A stretch of 64,000 bases of DNA, taken from contig NC_088315.1 of the NCBI RefSeq assembly GCF_910592395.1, forward strand, positions 10,666,501-10,730,500, read 5' to 3'. This document shows, piece by piece, positions 1 through 9,261 of the stretch. The position numbers were made by a program, and so were the translations under genes. This DNA is from Lineus longissimus. Lineage: Eukaryota > Nemertea > Pilidiophora > Heteronemertea > Lineidae. The notes under the pieces were generated by a model that saw only the letters and a list, made by a program, of their open reading frames with translations, did no database searches and was not told the DNA's origin. Position 1 is the first letter of the stretch. Each line of letters begins with the position of its first letter.

Positions 1-1
1 T

Positions 2-493
2 TTCTGTCCAACATATTTCAACAATAAGACATATGAAAGGAAATGGATTTACCAAGACAAGAACGTCTACATAGTTAATCCCGAAGCTGTGGCCAGTAAT
101 TTCGACCTTGTGCTTCAGTTTGCTACTCTGACCTTTGCTGGTTCTAACACATTATTCCTCATTGATGACTGTGCTAATTTGAGAGACACAAAAAAGAAGG
201 TGTCCGAGTTATGTAATCTTGCCTTTTCCGGCAGGCACTACAATCTCACTGTTTGGTTACTAGTTCAGAAGTACAATTCAGTTGTCAAGGACTACAGAGA
301 GAACATAAGAATTTTAGTATTATTTTTTAATAAGGATGAATCAGCCATGAAAGATGCCTTAGAAGAAAACAGTGTTATTCCTAAGGAGAAAAGACAGTAC
401 TACATAGAAGAACTTAAGATGAAAAAAGGATCAAAACTGATCATTAGACTACAACATCCATTTGGATTTACTCTTTCACATCAAAAATCTTAG
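2..493 (+). CDS. Packaging ATPase of a Polinton/adintovirus-like element, C-terminal part
   Basis: The frame is open from the first bases of the window, so this is the C-terminal ~163 residues of a longer protein. A hydrophobic beta strand ending in LFLIDDCA (around residues 55-62 of the fragment) looks like a Walker B motif. It is followed by a conserved SELCNLAFSGRH stretch and a WLLVQKYN strand, typical of FtsK/HerA-type (A32-like) genome-packaging ATPases. Such ATPases drive DNA into capsids in Polintons, adintoviruses and related elements. The gene converges on capsid genes on the minus strand (45-bp gap), which supports the call. Walker A lies outside the window, so family placement is by context and C-terminal pattern only. 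Confidence 0.6.
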   Translation, partial: FCPTYFNNKTYERKWIYQDKNVYIVNPEAVASNFDLVLQFATLTFAGSNTLFLIDDCANLRDTKKKVSELCNLAFSGRHYNLTVWLLVQKYNSVVKDYRENIRILVLFFNKDESAMKDALEENSVIPKEKRQYYIEELKMKKGSKLIIRLQHPFGFTLSHQKS

Positions 494-537
494 TCCCGCT
501 TCTGATCGAGCTATGCTCTCAGGACTGTGTCCGATCA

Positions 538-996
538 TCAGGACTGTGTCCGATCAATGGTCTTAGTCTTTCTAACCCTAGTAAAATAATAAATTATTAA
601 CCCTAAACCACTAAGTCCTAGGATAATCCATAGGTACTCGTATTTCTTCATTTCATCACTAGGTTGGTAGTAATCACTTAATTGTGGTCGCTGAGGTAGT
701 ACAATAGTTCTTTCTGGATGTAAATGATTGTAAACAGTAAGTGCTGAATCAGTATTGTTAAAATCAATAGAAGCGTCTCTTTCTCTCTTTAATTCAAGAT
801 TAACAAAGTCAATGGTACTTTTCCGATGCTCATCCCATTCTGTTGATGCTCTTTGCAATTGCTCCTGAGCCAAATCATGTCTTTTCACTTCAGTCTCATA
901 GCCATTCTTGTCTAGTTTTTTAAAAAGGTAACCGGATCCAGTGAATGCTAATCCATTGATTATTGCAGATCCAAATAACATACCAATGCCAGCCAT
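538..996 (-). CDS. Virion-block protein with N-terminal hydrophobic segment and C-terminal TM helix
   Basis: A 152-residue protein. The N-terminus (residues 1-25) is small-residue-rich and hydrophobic (MAGIGMLFGSAIINGLAF). Residues 35-75 are charged and probably helical or coiled coil. Residues about 122-140 form a clear membrane helix (LWIILGLSGLGLIIYYF), followed by a basic tail. It sits 22 bp after the minor capsid gene on the same strand, so it is probably co-expressed with the capsid genes. Polinton-type elements often carry small membrane or virion proteins here. I do not recognise the family and assign no function. The C-terminal codons overlap a short tandem repeat at the convergent junction. 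Confidence 0.6.
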   Translation of the reverse strand: MAGIGMLFGSAIINGLAFTGSGYLFKKLDKNGYETEVKRHDLAQEQLQRASTEWDEHRKSTIDFVNLELKRERDASIDFNNTDSALTVYNHLHPERTIVLPQRPQLSDYYQPSDEMKKYEYLWIILGLSGLGLIIYYFTRVRKTKTIDRTQS

Positions 997-1018
997 TTAA
1001 TTTCAACGAATTTTAATT

Positions 1019-1786
1019 TCAATGATGTGTCCCTGAGAGCATAGCTCGAGTTAATACCAATTGGTACTGTACATTATGACCATTAAGATCGATGATGTCA
1101 CCTTTTTCATCAGTTAAGCGAATATTCAGCTTATTGAATCTTGGTTTACAGGGAATTGCTATTGGTTTCTCAAATGTGTATGCTATTAAATCCCCAAAAT
1201 TAGCTTCCTTTATTGGTCTTGTGGTTAGCACATCAGATGCTTCACCATTACTTAATACACTATTAGATTCGATTATGTCACAGTGAAAAACAAAATGGTT
1301 AATTGGTCTAAAATTGATGGGTTTCTCGCTTACAACATCATCCTTACTTTTATTGTCTAAAGGGTAAGGCCATTCTGATTTCATGCCAAATAATTCATTA
1401 CTTTTACCAATAAAATAGATCTGATAATGCGCCTCATTTTTTCTCTTTAGGAAGTGTAAGATGGCCTTACCTGTTGGTTCTTCAAGGTCAAATCTGACAG
1501 CACCTCTACTCATACTATTTTCTTTCAACTTATCCGCAAATACTTTTGAAAAGCTCTGTAGGTCATAGAGACCATCTGGTAGCGTAATCTCTGCCACATC
1601 AAACCCCTTAACTTTGATTCGGTTATTCTCCCTGGCTGCACTTATGTTGTAGAATGTACAAGGTATTACTGCAAAAGTTAAAGTGATGCTACATGCATCT
1701 TGAATTTCAGTCTTGAGATTGACTGTTAAATCACTTGAACTCTGATCTGGATAGTCACTTGAATCTATGTTCATTACAGTAACCAT
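1019..1786 (-). CDS. Minor capsid (penton-like) protein of Polinton-like element
   Basis: 255 residues, almost entirely beta-strand pattern, with no signal peptide or TM helix. The C-terminal third has the motif FNKLNIRLTDEKGDIIDLNG followed by a QLVLT strand, which resembles the last strands of single jelly-roll penton proteins in Polintons and polinton-like viruses. The gene lies between a small hydrophobic protein and a TM protein and next to the major capsid gene, the usual company for a penton. It is intact from ATG to TGA with no frameshift. The call is from motif plus context; a structure search would be needed to prove the single jelly roll. Confidence 0.6.
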   Translation of the reverse strand: MVTVMNIDSSDYPDQSSSDLTVNLKTEIQDACSITLTFAVIPCTFYNISAARENNRIKVKGFDVAEITLPDGLYDLQSFSKVFADKLKENSMSRGAVRFDLEEPTGKAILHFLKRKNEAHYQIYFIGKSNELFGMKSEWPYPLDNKSKDDVVSEKPINFRPINHFVFHCDIIESNSVLSNGEASDVLTTRPIKEANFGDLIAYTFEKPIAIPCKPRFNKLNIRLTDEKGDIIDLNGHNVQYQLVLTRAMLSGTHH

Positions 1787-1843
1787 TTACTTAAGCAAAT
1801 TTTCGTTTTCAAATTTACCTTTTATCAAATAAGTAAATTATTC

Positions 1844-2080
1844 TTACTTCATAATATTTCTGGGTAGGATTCCTTGATCGTAAAGGTACTCTAATGTTCC
1901 ATTACTAATAGCTACAGTTCCGCCCAGTTTAAGAATTTCCTCTAGGTTGGCCTGACTTGGGGGACCAATATTGATTCTCAAGAACCTTTTCAGTAACATA
2001 GAGTAACCAATTGTTGTTGATGCCAACAGTAAACTTTGATACAGTGTATTTATGATATCTTTCTTTCCTGGTGTATCCAT
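1844..2080 (-). CDS. Small hydrophobic protein in capsid gene cluster
   Basis: 78 residues, ATG at the right end, stop 57 bp before the minor capsid start. Residues 12-32 form a moderately hydrophobic stretch (LYQSLLLASTTIGYSMLLKR), with another apolar segment around 45-62. It lies between the major and minor capsid genes in the same orientation. Small proteins are common at this place in Polinton-like elements, but I cannot assign this one. The intact frame and close spacing support it as a real gene. Confidence 0.45.
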   Translation of the reverse strand: MDTPGKKDIINTLYQSLLLASTTIGYSMLLKRFLRINIGPPSQANLEEILKLGGTVAISNGTLEYLYDQGILPRNIMK

Positions 2081-2125
2081 TTAATTACTTAGAAAATCAC
2101 TAGTAAAACTCATTTATCTAGTATT

Positions 2126-2209
2126 CAGTGTTGGAGTGAACTTTTGTTCTTGCAACACCTTAGTGTTGGAGCGAACTTTGTTCTTGCAGCACCTCAGTGC
2201 TGGAGTGAA
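2126..2209 (-). repeat. Tandem 34-35 bp repeats forming two hairpins behind the major capsid gene
   Basis: About 2.5 imperfect copies of a 34-35 bp unit run across and just beyond the major capsid stop codon. Two copies each contain a 6-bp stem with a 4-base loop: 2187-2202 (cagcac/gtgctg) and 2153-2168 (caacac/gtgttg). The stems differ by one compensating pair (G-C to A-T). A role in 3' end formation or termination of the capsid transcript is an inference from position only. Confidence 0.6.
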
Positions 2210-3450
2210 GCAATCTGAGAATTCTGGATGTTTACCTGGGCGTCAGAAACCACGAATATGTGCATTTTGTATGGTCCCTTTCCAGATTTCTTTGTAATAG
2301 ATAATTGAATACCATCTTTTGTGTTCTGGAGCTTCTTTCCTGATCCGTGTAGACGATTATCTTCAGAAGTTCTCAGGTCCAACCATAAACCATAGTGATT
2401 AGAATCACCATAGTATTTCTCCATGGTCATGTTACAGTCATGAGTTTTCTTCAAATCTTCAGACATAAAATGTTTCTTGATCTCCTCCCATTGATCCATC
2501 ATTCTCATTCCTTCTGGGAACACCTGATTGGCAACACCCTCTATTGTGATCTGCACTTTACTTATGTTAGGGTTTTCAAACTTCTCTGAATCTCTAGCTC
2601 CATCTACATAGTCAGACACAAATAGTAATAATAATCCTTTAATAGACATTCTTGGAAAGTTGATGTTCTCATTAATTAGTGTTTCATTAGCAGTAACATT
2701 GACTGTCTTAAAATGGTCTACCCAATCATAAAATATTGAGAATCCAGAGTTGTACTTGTTACTCAATTGACTAGCAATCATTTTGTTGGCTACGGTATCA
2801 TATTCAAAACAAATATTCTCTAGTTTGTAACCCATGCTAGCTGTGATTGTGGTGACTATTATTTCCTCCTTTGGTGCTAAAGTTATTTCAATAATCACAT
2901 CTTCTTGAATTGGAAACTTGTAAAATGGAGCATGATGATGGAATAGTTCAAAATCTAATGGTATTTTGTACTTCTTGTCAAACACTTTCTTTAAAGTCTT
3001 TTCATTAGCTGTTTCTCCAGTGACATCAGCTTCAGCGACTCCTGATCTTAATTCTCTAAGATTTTTTGACTGAATACCCTGAAAAACTCTATCATTTCTT
3101 TCTTCTTCTGTAAACCACAGATCTTTAAATGTAGAATAATGACTGTATTCGTCAAGGTCAAATATCTGCTCTGTTCCCCACTTAACCACCATCTTTGAAA
3201 TCAGGTTTCTACCAAGATTATTTACAACACTATTTTTAGAATCACCAGAAATGGTTACATCAGCAGACAGATAAAGAGATTTAGGTACAAAGAATGTATT
3301 CTCCCGCAATGCCGGTATTCTAACATACAGTGTTTCTTTGGGGTTAGCAGATGAGGGGTTATGAGTAATGATATGATGCTGCCTCTCAGCTTTTAAACCA
3401 AGTGGAATCTTATGTGCCCTTTCGGTATTTAATAAATATCCTGTTGCCAT
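2194..3450 (-). CDS. Major capsid protein, double jelly-roll type, Polinton-like
   Basis: 418 residues, intact, ATG at 3450. The sequence is beta-rich throughout. The N-terminal half contains FVPKSLYLSADVTISG, then a long polar insertion (about residues 105-165), then PLDFELFHHHAPFYKFPIQEDVIIEITLAP, which has the look of strands closing a first jelly roll. The second half has FSIFYDWVDHFKTVNV, GLLLLFVSDYV and, near the end, HYGLWLDLRT and YKMHIFVVSDAQVNI. Length is short against many Polinton capsids (commonly 500-600), but adjacency to a penton-like protein and a packaging ATPase makes the hexon role the best reading. It is probably first in a capsid transcript. Confidence rests on the combination rather than on one diagnostic motif. 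Confidence 0.6.
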   Translation of the reverse strand: MATGYLLNTERAHKIPLGLKAERQHHIITHNPSSANPKETLYVRIPALRENTFFVPKSLYLSADVTISGDSKNSVVNNLGRNLISKMVVKWGTEQIFDLDEYSHYSTFKDLWFTEEERNDRVFQGIQSKNLRELRSGVAEADVTGETANEKTLKKVFDKKYKIPLDFELFHHHAPFYKFPIQEDVIIEITLAPKEEIIVTTITASMGYKLENICFEYDTVANKMIASQLSNKYNSGFSIFYDWVDHFKTVNVTANETLINENINFPRMSIKGLLLLFVSDYVDGARDSEKFENPNISKVQITIEGVANQVFPEGMRMMDQWEEIKKHFMSEDLKKTHDCNMTMEKYYGDSNHYGLWLDLRTSEDNRLHGSGKKLQNTKDGIQLSITKKSGKGPYKMHIFVVSDAQVNIQNSQIASLQH

Positions 3451-3719
3451 TTTCTATTTATTTACTAGTAAAATTATGTACATGCAGTGAACAGTGCCAA
3501 CATCATAGTCCGGACACCTTTCGGGGGGGGGACAATTTCCATTTCTTTGCCGGCTATTATGACGATGGAGTTGAGTTACTGCTAATGCGATACACGGAGA
3601 AAACTGTCTATCAAAACAAAAAATTGGCGGAAGGAACTATAGCAGGGTCCCAACCAGGGGGTTTGGGGGGTTTCCCCCCAACCTAAAGGCGCTGCGCGCT
3701 TACTAGGGTACTGCACTGA
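3451..3719. other. Right flank of the virion block, G-rich, element end not resolved
   Basis: After the major capsid start there is an AT-rich leader, then a run of 9 G (3526-3534) and a second G-rich stretch at 3656-3672 mirrored by a C-run. I looked for a Polinton terminal repeat or 6-bp target duplication and could not find one inside the window. The next recognisable sequence is the dispersed repeat at 3720. No gene is supported here. Confidence 0.4.
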
Positions 3720-4414
3720 TAACTCACACAACGTAGTGAGTGTAATGGTTACGTGTGTGTATAAAGTGTAAACAAAATTCATAATTGTATCCATCATGTC
3801 TATCGAATCTGAAAAAATTTGTGCAGACCCATGACAGTTCCGGTTCCGGTACAGTTTGTTGCATTCCATACGGGTCGCGCTTGCCGATCCTGCTTTCACG
3901 ACGCACCACAACCACAGTTACCATGATTCCCGTTGTTGACGCAATTATTTCATGACGTCATGAGCCATTGACCAATCACGCAAGTAGATTTATTCACACC
4001 GGCGCCACTGTCTTGAAGTGTATCCAAAAATCGTCTGCTAGAACATACAGGACAACAACGTCGGCGGAGACAGTTGTGACATTTCATTGCAGACGAAGTA
4101 AACGTCCTCTTCTTCTCGATTTACGTACTTTACTTCAAAAAGTCAGTTTTAACACTACTGCACAAATATAGAGTGGTCTTAAAGTTCCATTTGGATAGAG
4201 ATTTGATGGACTGATTTGGAAATTCATTCCAACCATGCAACTGTTTCAGAAATGAGAAAAAGCTCCTGGGTGTCATGACATGCATGATGTGTCTTGCCTC
4301 TGCATTTTTGTACTCAGACATGTCAGAGGGCTTTCAACTTTCATATCATTGAAGAAATAATTCATTCCAATCTACAAGTATATCAAAATCGTCTGCTAGG
4401 ACATACAGGACAAC
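3720..4414 (+). repeat. Dispersed repeat R1, copy A, left part
   Basis: This matches 25521-25990 closely, starting at taactcacacaac, and resumes at 11353 after a Harbinger insertion. Copy A carries an internal duplication: the segment around tcgtctgctaggacatac occurs at 4029 and again at 4389. The 12-base start aactcacacaac is inverted at the right end (gttgtgtgagtt, 11770-11781), so R1 is probably a non-autonomous DNA element. No target duplication could be defined. Confidence 0.65.
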
Positions 4415-4650
4415 GGGTGAGGTCAAATCTCAGAGTTTACTAAGTGTTAACACCAGGTGTTAAGAAAGTGTTCCAAAACCCCGAGATTTGACCTCCTCAC
4501 TTGACTCCTAGTTAACACTTTCTTAACACCGAGTTGACACTAAGTTAACACTTGGTAGACACCTAGGGAACACTTTGATCGCTCAGGTGTTCCCTTAATC
4601 TGAGGAAGTGGCCAAGTGTTAAGAAAATGCATTACAGATCGTGTACATCA

Positions 4651-4700
4651 GGTGTTAACCTCCTGGAGGTTAACACCTGTGAGAGGTCAATTCTCAGAGT
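4651..4700 (+). promoter_or_regulatory. Palindrome plus internal copy of the terminal repeat before the transposase
   Basis: 4651-4677 is a palindrome with 13-base arms and a single central base (ggtgttaacctcc/ggaggttaacacc). It is followed at 4682-4700 by aggtcaattctcagagtta, a near copy of the element's terminal repeat (one changed base in the core). Both lie just upstream of the ATG at 4714. This looks like an internal transposase binding site or a remnant of an older element end. Function is inferred. Confidence 0.5.
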
Positions 4701-4713
4701 TACAAAGGCAGCC

Positions 4714-5658
4714 ATGTTTGCGATTCCTATGTTTCAAGTTGTTGCCCTAAGACATAATAGAAGAGCAGAGAACTTTATTCGAACGCCTGCCTACAGTGGA
4801 GAACCGATTGAGCGGCATATGAGGCTCAACCAAGAACAATTTGATCACCTTGTTGATTATTTTCATGGATGGAGGCAGGCTAATCACCAGGGGAATGGCC
4901 AAGTCAACGCAAGTACATCTTCAAGAAGAATGAAAACTTTTTTGCACTACCTCGCTTCAGGAGGCTTTCACAGACAGGTCGGTTATGCTGTTGGTTATGC
5001 TAAGCCAACTGCAATATTACATGTGACTGAGGTTTCTGACTTTTTCTTTGACATAGCTGCGCGTCATATTTCATTCCCTGAGCAGGATGAGTTTGATCAA
5101 CTGGCCCAGCCTCTGGTTGATATCGACGGAGTTGAGCGGCAAGTGATTCTTTTCATAGACGGCGTTATTGTGAAAATCCAAAAGCCTGATAGGGCTGGTG
5201 ATGCGTATTACTGTGGGAGGCCGGGGAAATGTTGCGACTCCATCAACGTGCAGTACGTTGTAGATCGATTTGGCAGGGTAAGACACGTTATAAGCGGAGT
5301 ACCTGGATCGACGCACGACAAAACAGCGGCCGAGTGGTCTCGAGAATTGTTCGACTTCCTTGATCAACTTCCAGAGGAGTATGTTATGCTTGGTGATCCT
5401 GCCTACAGGAACCTGCACCGATCTGTGCTGATTACTTTTACGGGAAATAATCTTCGACAGGAACAACTAGATTTTAACAACAGATGCACTCGACTCCGTC
5501 AAATAGTTGAGAGGTCTATCGGATGTACTGAACTGATATGGAGGATCAATCAGCTAAAAGAGAATAGGTACGCTGCGAAATATGGCCCTGTTTTTCCATC
5601 AAAATGCACTGTAGCAACATGCGTGTTACACAACCTTTACACCAATTTCTTGGCTTGA
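4714..5658 (+). CDS. HARBI1-like DDE transposase (outer Harbinger)
   Basis: The intact frame opens at 4627, but I choose the ATG at 4714 because the first 29 codons overlap a palindrome and a terminal-repeat copy; the protein is then 314 residues. DDE_Tnp_4 signatures are in order: first Asp in LFIDGVIV, second Asp in LGDPAYRN, Glu in QIVERSIGC, then a C-terminal TCVLHNLY helix. The N-terminal third is helical, with RLNQEQFDHLVDYF resembling the HARBI1 helix-turn-helix region. All three catalytic residues are present and there is no stop, so the enzyme could be functional if the Myb-like partner at 6115-6900 is expressed. A polyadenylation signal follows at 5996. Confidence 0.85.
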   Translation: MFAIPMFQVVALRHNRRAENFIRTPAYSGEPIERHMRLNQEQFDHLVDYFHGWRQANHQGNGQVNASTSSRRMKTFLHYLASGGFHRQVGYAVGYAKPTAILHVTEVSDFFFDIAARHISFPEQDEFDQLAQPLVDIDGVERQVILFIDGVIVKIQKPDRAGDAYYCGRPGKCCDSINVQYVVDRFGRVRHVISGVPGSTHDKTAAEWSRELFDFLDQLPEEYVMLGDPAYRNLHRSVLITFTGNNLRQEQLDFNNRCTRLRQIVERSIGCTELIWRINQLKENRYAAKYGPVFPSKCTVATCVLHNLYTNFLA

Positions 5659-6114
5659 ACCATATGTGAAAGACAAAGACAAAAGTAAAATAACTGAAAA
5701 TGATTGCTTATTCTTAGTATCCCCAATTTAGTAACTGAAAGAGAAGCCTACTTGGCTGTCCAATCTGTGGCCTGTCACTACTTGTAAACAAATCCTGAAC
5801 CAAAAATATGATGGAATAGTCATGGCTAGAACTGAAGAAACAAAATAGTCTGTTATCACACAACAATTGTACCTCTCTGTTTTGTGGGTGTAGTATAGAT
5901 CAAGCCACCACTATAAAGAGCCATCTATAAAATTAACTAAAACTAATTCCTTGCTGTTAGCGTGACAAATCGCAGTTTTTGTAACTGTTTTCATCAATAA
6001 AATGTTGTTCACTCAGCAATCATGGTAATTAATTGCATAAAAAGAGTCTTGTCTGTATGACGGGACTCGGTGCTTGAAAAATCCGGTATTGAGCGGGTTA
6101 GTAGGGACTGTAAT
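5659..6114 (+). other. Convergent 3' region between the two outer Harbinger genes
   Basis: An AT-rich stretch without coding potential. An AATAAA at 5996-6001 is well placed to end the plus-strand transposase transcript. Nothing else was recognised. Confidence 0.5.
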
Positions 6115-6900
6115 TTAGTCGGTATCAGGTAATTGTTCAATAATGGTTATTCCTCTCTCCTCCAACACAGCAGCACGGAATAAACGAATCTCGTACACAA
6201 GTTCACGGAGCGTATCCCTGATTTCTTTCATCAAGTCACAAGTTTGCTCTTGATGTTGCACAGAAGAGTTCATGAAATCACTTTCGTCCCTGGCCTTCTT
6301 TCCTGTGGTCACCGGGGGCATCATTTGTGAAGCAGGACGTTTTTTTCCGGCACTGGTACTGGCATCGGTTCCTGCCTGAACAGTTGGCGTTCCAGACCTT
6401 GATGTCGAAGGGGATGGAGTACTCCTATCTGAGCTGATGACAACACCGCGGTCATCTGGTATGCTGCAGTTTTCATCGCTAGGGGTTTGGGGTCGGGAGT
6501 TCGTTGCAGATCCTGGCCTAGTGATGCCGGTTGGTGTCATAACAATTGCAGGTCTGGCTGCCCCGCCCTTCGGATAATAAAGTCGATGGAAAGAGTCAAA
6601 AAGTTCAAATAATTCACGAGAGTCCTTGAGTTTTAAACCAGGGTGCATATCATCTGTTGCAGCCCCTGAAGCCTGCTGTGTCTTGATGGCATCTCGATAT
6701 TCCTTCCCTAGGTTCTTAAGCATATTTTCAACCACTTCGGCGTGGGTACCAACGTGGTTCCCTACTGCTGCATAAAATTCCTGGACCAGAGCATTCTTCT
6801 TGGCACGACGAAATGCCTCATGGTGATCAATCATGTACTCAAGAGTTTGCATCCTCTTCTCGAGTGTCCACTGGAAGCGTTTCTTCCCCTTTCCGTCCAT
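6115..6900 (-). CDS. Myb/SANT-like accessory protein of the outer Harbinger
   Basis: 261 residues. Residues 8-60 (FQWTLEKRMQTLEYMIDHHEAF, then KNALVQEFYAAVGNHV) form a tri-helical Myb/SANT-like pattern with an aromatic residue at the start, as in the second protein of PIF/Harbinger elements, which brings transposase to the nucleus and to DNA. The middle is low complexity (Ser/Thr/Pro, residues 120-190). A KKRP and a GKKAR patch near 185-205 could be nuclear signals. The C-terminus is helical (DLMKEIRDTLRELVYEIRLF). The frame is intact. The inner Harbinger begins 12 bp beyond its ATG, so it may have lost its promoter. Confidence 0.65.
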   Translation of the reverse strand: MDGKGKKRFQWTLEKRMQTLEYMIDHHEAFRRAKKNALVQEFYAAVGNHVGTHAEVVENMLKNLGKEYRDAIKTQQASGAATDDMHPGLKLKDSRELFELFDSFHRLYYPKGGAARPAIVMTPTGITRPGSATNSRPQTPSDENCSIPDDRGVVISSDRSTPSPSTSRSGTPTVQAGTDASTSAGKKRPASQMMPPVTTGKKARDESDFMNSSVQHQEQTCDLMKEIRDTLRELVYEIRLFRAAVLEERGITIIEQLPDTD

Positions 6901-7224
6901 GATGACTGCTCAGGGTGCGTATTCATAAAGCCTTCGTAGAATTGTCAGTAACGAACGATCTACGAGGCCCTAAGTAAGAATTTTGTAACTGTGTAGTAAG
7001 TCATTACGTAGTATTCACAAAGCATTCTTATGGTTCTCCTTATGCCTTACTTACTTCACCTCTCGTAACGCTCACGTTGTTTTGCGCGGTTGAGCACTTT
7101 GGCCGGGGTGAGTCATAGATGTGTTATGAAATACAATTGAGCGTGTCGTCACTGTAATAGACCTATATACAGTTACACAACAAGCTCTATACACCATTAT
7201 TTCCCGGAATTTGAAAGAAGCGTG

Positions 7225-9261
7225 ATGGGACCAAAGAGGAGAAAAACTCTCGTCCCGCGAGATGACGAGGATGACACCATTTCTAACAGCCGTCAGCCGA
7301 AGTTTTCCCCCACCGAAGTTCTAAAGTTAGTTAGTCTTGTGGAAAAGAATTGGAGGGTTATTAATGACAGGTTTTCAGACGTGATTGCATTGAAGCGAAA
7401 GCAGGATGTGTGGAGTGACATAACGCGAAGAGTGAACAGCGTTGGCACAGTACTTAGAACAAACAAAAGCATTCGGCACAAGTGGGACGATATGAAATCA
7501 AAAGTCAAACAAAAGGCCGTCTATGTAAAAAAGATGTTGTCAAAAACTGGCAACGTGCCATTGGAAGATGTCATTCCTCAGCTAACGGAATTGGAGGAAA
7601 GGATTGCAGGACTCATCGGGACTGAAATGATTGAGGGAATCCCTGGCGGCATAGATACAGAAGAGCCTGTCTCCGTCGACCATGACAACCACGAGGACCG
7701 CAACTTCGACTTCGAAACGCAGATATCAGAACAAGTAAGTTGTTGGCAACCAGTGTTCAAAGACACGTTTCAAAGATGGCCGAGTCTAAAGAATGATTTA
7801 GTAACTCTACCACCCCATGGCAAGAAAAAAGTGACTGGCATAACGCATACTTCTTTTTGCCACGGGTAAAACTGGTATGCCATGTCGAAAATGGTAAATA
7901 AATCTCCCGAACTGCATCATACAAAAATCTCGAGTGAGGGCCCCTACCCCTACCCCAACCACTACAACCTGATATTGTAACAAACCCTCCTCTCTTTGAT
8001 ATCCATTTCAACCACTAAATTGAATTTACAGGAACATCGCAACGAAATAGATACCATTGCGTCCCCAGACATTGCCGTCTACGATGAAGACGTCCGTTCT
8101 CCTTCTCCACCACCAAGGAATCGTGTGCGACCACATAAGGGTCCCGTCTCCCGATCGTTTATGGAGTCCATGGGAGATTCTCCTCTTTCAGCAAAGACGT
8201 CCGCTCGTGTAGATTTGCAGAAATCACTGACTGTAAGTATTGTTTACTTCACCCATGTTAAAGACTAATTGCTCGATTTTATGCCTTAAATATTGATGAT
8301 ATTGTATTAAGCGCAAAATAATTAGCTTTATAATCATAAAAGCCTATAAACTAATGCATGAAGCAAACAATTTGTATTTTTTGCTTGTTATCAGTCACAA
8401 TGGATCTTATTTTTCAGGCTGCTCGAAATAAGAGAGCTTCATGTACCATGACACGCCGTGATGATGTCAACTCCGATGAAGCCGTCCGTTCTCCTACTCC
8501 ACCACCACAACGCCGCAGCTTGCAATCTTCAAAGCGTGGTTCTTCTGTCCCAGTAAGAACGTCATCTGTACTTGACTTTCCGGGATCACCAAAGGTAAGA
8601 CAGAAAAAAATTACTAATTTAGCGGGATGGCCCATGAAGTGGTGTTTGTGCATCTACGTATTTAAGGAAGGGGGAAGTGTTCTAATTTCACATCTCCCTT
8701 TTCCCCAAATTACTCGGCTAGAACAGGAAACGTACCGACCGACAGACAGACGAACGCTGCAGTTGACAGTACATCCCACACCCCAAAAAGTTTGAGTGGT
8801 CAAGAAATGAACTACATAAGAATTTTACTATTAAAATTAACATGATTTTAATTTCGTCAACATTTCAGACAAATCGTCGAGTTGTAGCGCCATTCATCAC
8901 TCATCCTGTCGATGACATCTCGGATGGTGACGTTCCTTCAGCTTCATCTTCTTCTTTCCGGCGATCAGGAAAGGCTGGTTCATCCATGGGATCTGCAGCA
9001 GAAAGGAAACTTTCCCATGCAGCTGAAGTAGTCGAGGTAGAGAAGGAGCGGGTAGAAGTTGAGAAGAAGCGACTTGATGTTGAAGAAAGAAGGCTTCACC
9101 TGGAAGAAACAGAAGTTGATACCTTTAAAAAGGCTGTGCATCTTTTGGAGGTACTAGTCATGAAAGCCAGTGAATCGGAGGATATTGGTCCAAAACGGAA
9201 GGAACACAGGTCTAGACCGTCTTCATTTGCTGTACTGGAAAATATGGGCAAAGGAGAGTGA
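7225..9261 (+). CDS. Myb/SANT-like protein of inner Harbinger, four exons
   Basis: Exons by reading frame and GT-AG signals: 7225-7734, 8032-8232, 8418-8594, 8869-9261, all phase 0. Exon 1 encodes the DNA-binding part: KFSPTEVLKLVSLVEKNWRVI, DVWSDITRRVN and KSIRHKWDDMKSKVKQK, the tri-helical Myb/SANT-like pattern of Harbinger accessory proteins and NAIF1. Exons 2 and 3 each encode a DExVRSPxPPP motif with similar DNA around it, so one exon was probably duplicated. Exon 4 ends in a long charged helix (EVEKERVEVEKKRLDVEERRLHLEE), probably a coiled coil. Donors (gtaagt, gtaagt, gtaaga) are near consensus. The gene appears intact. Splicing is predicted, not proven. Confidence 0.65.
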
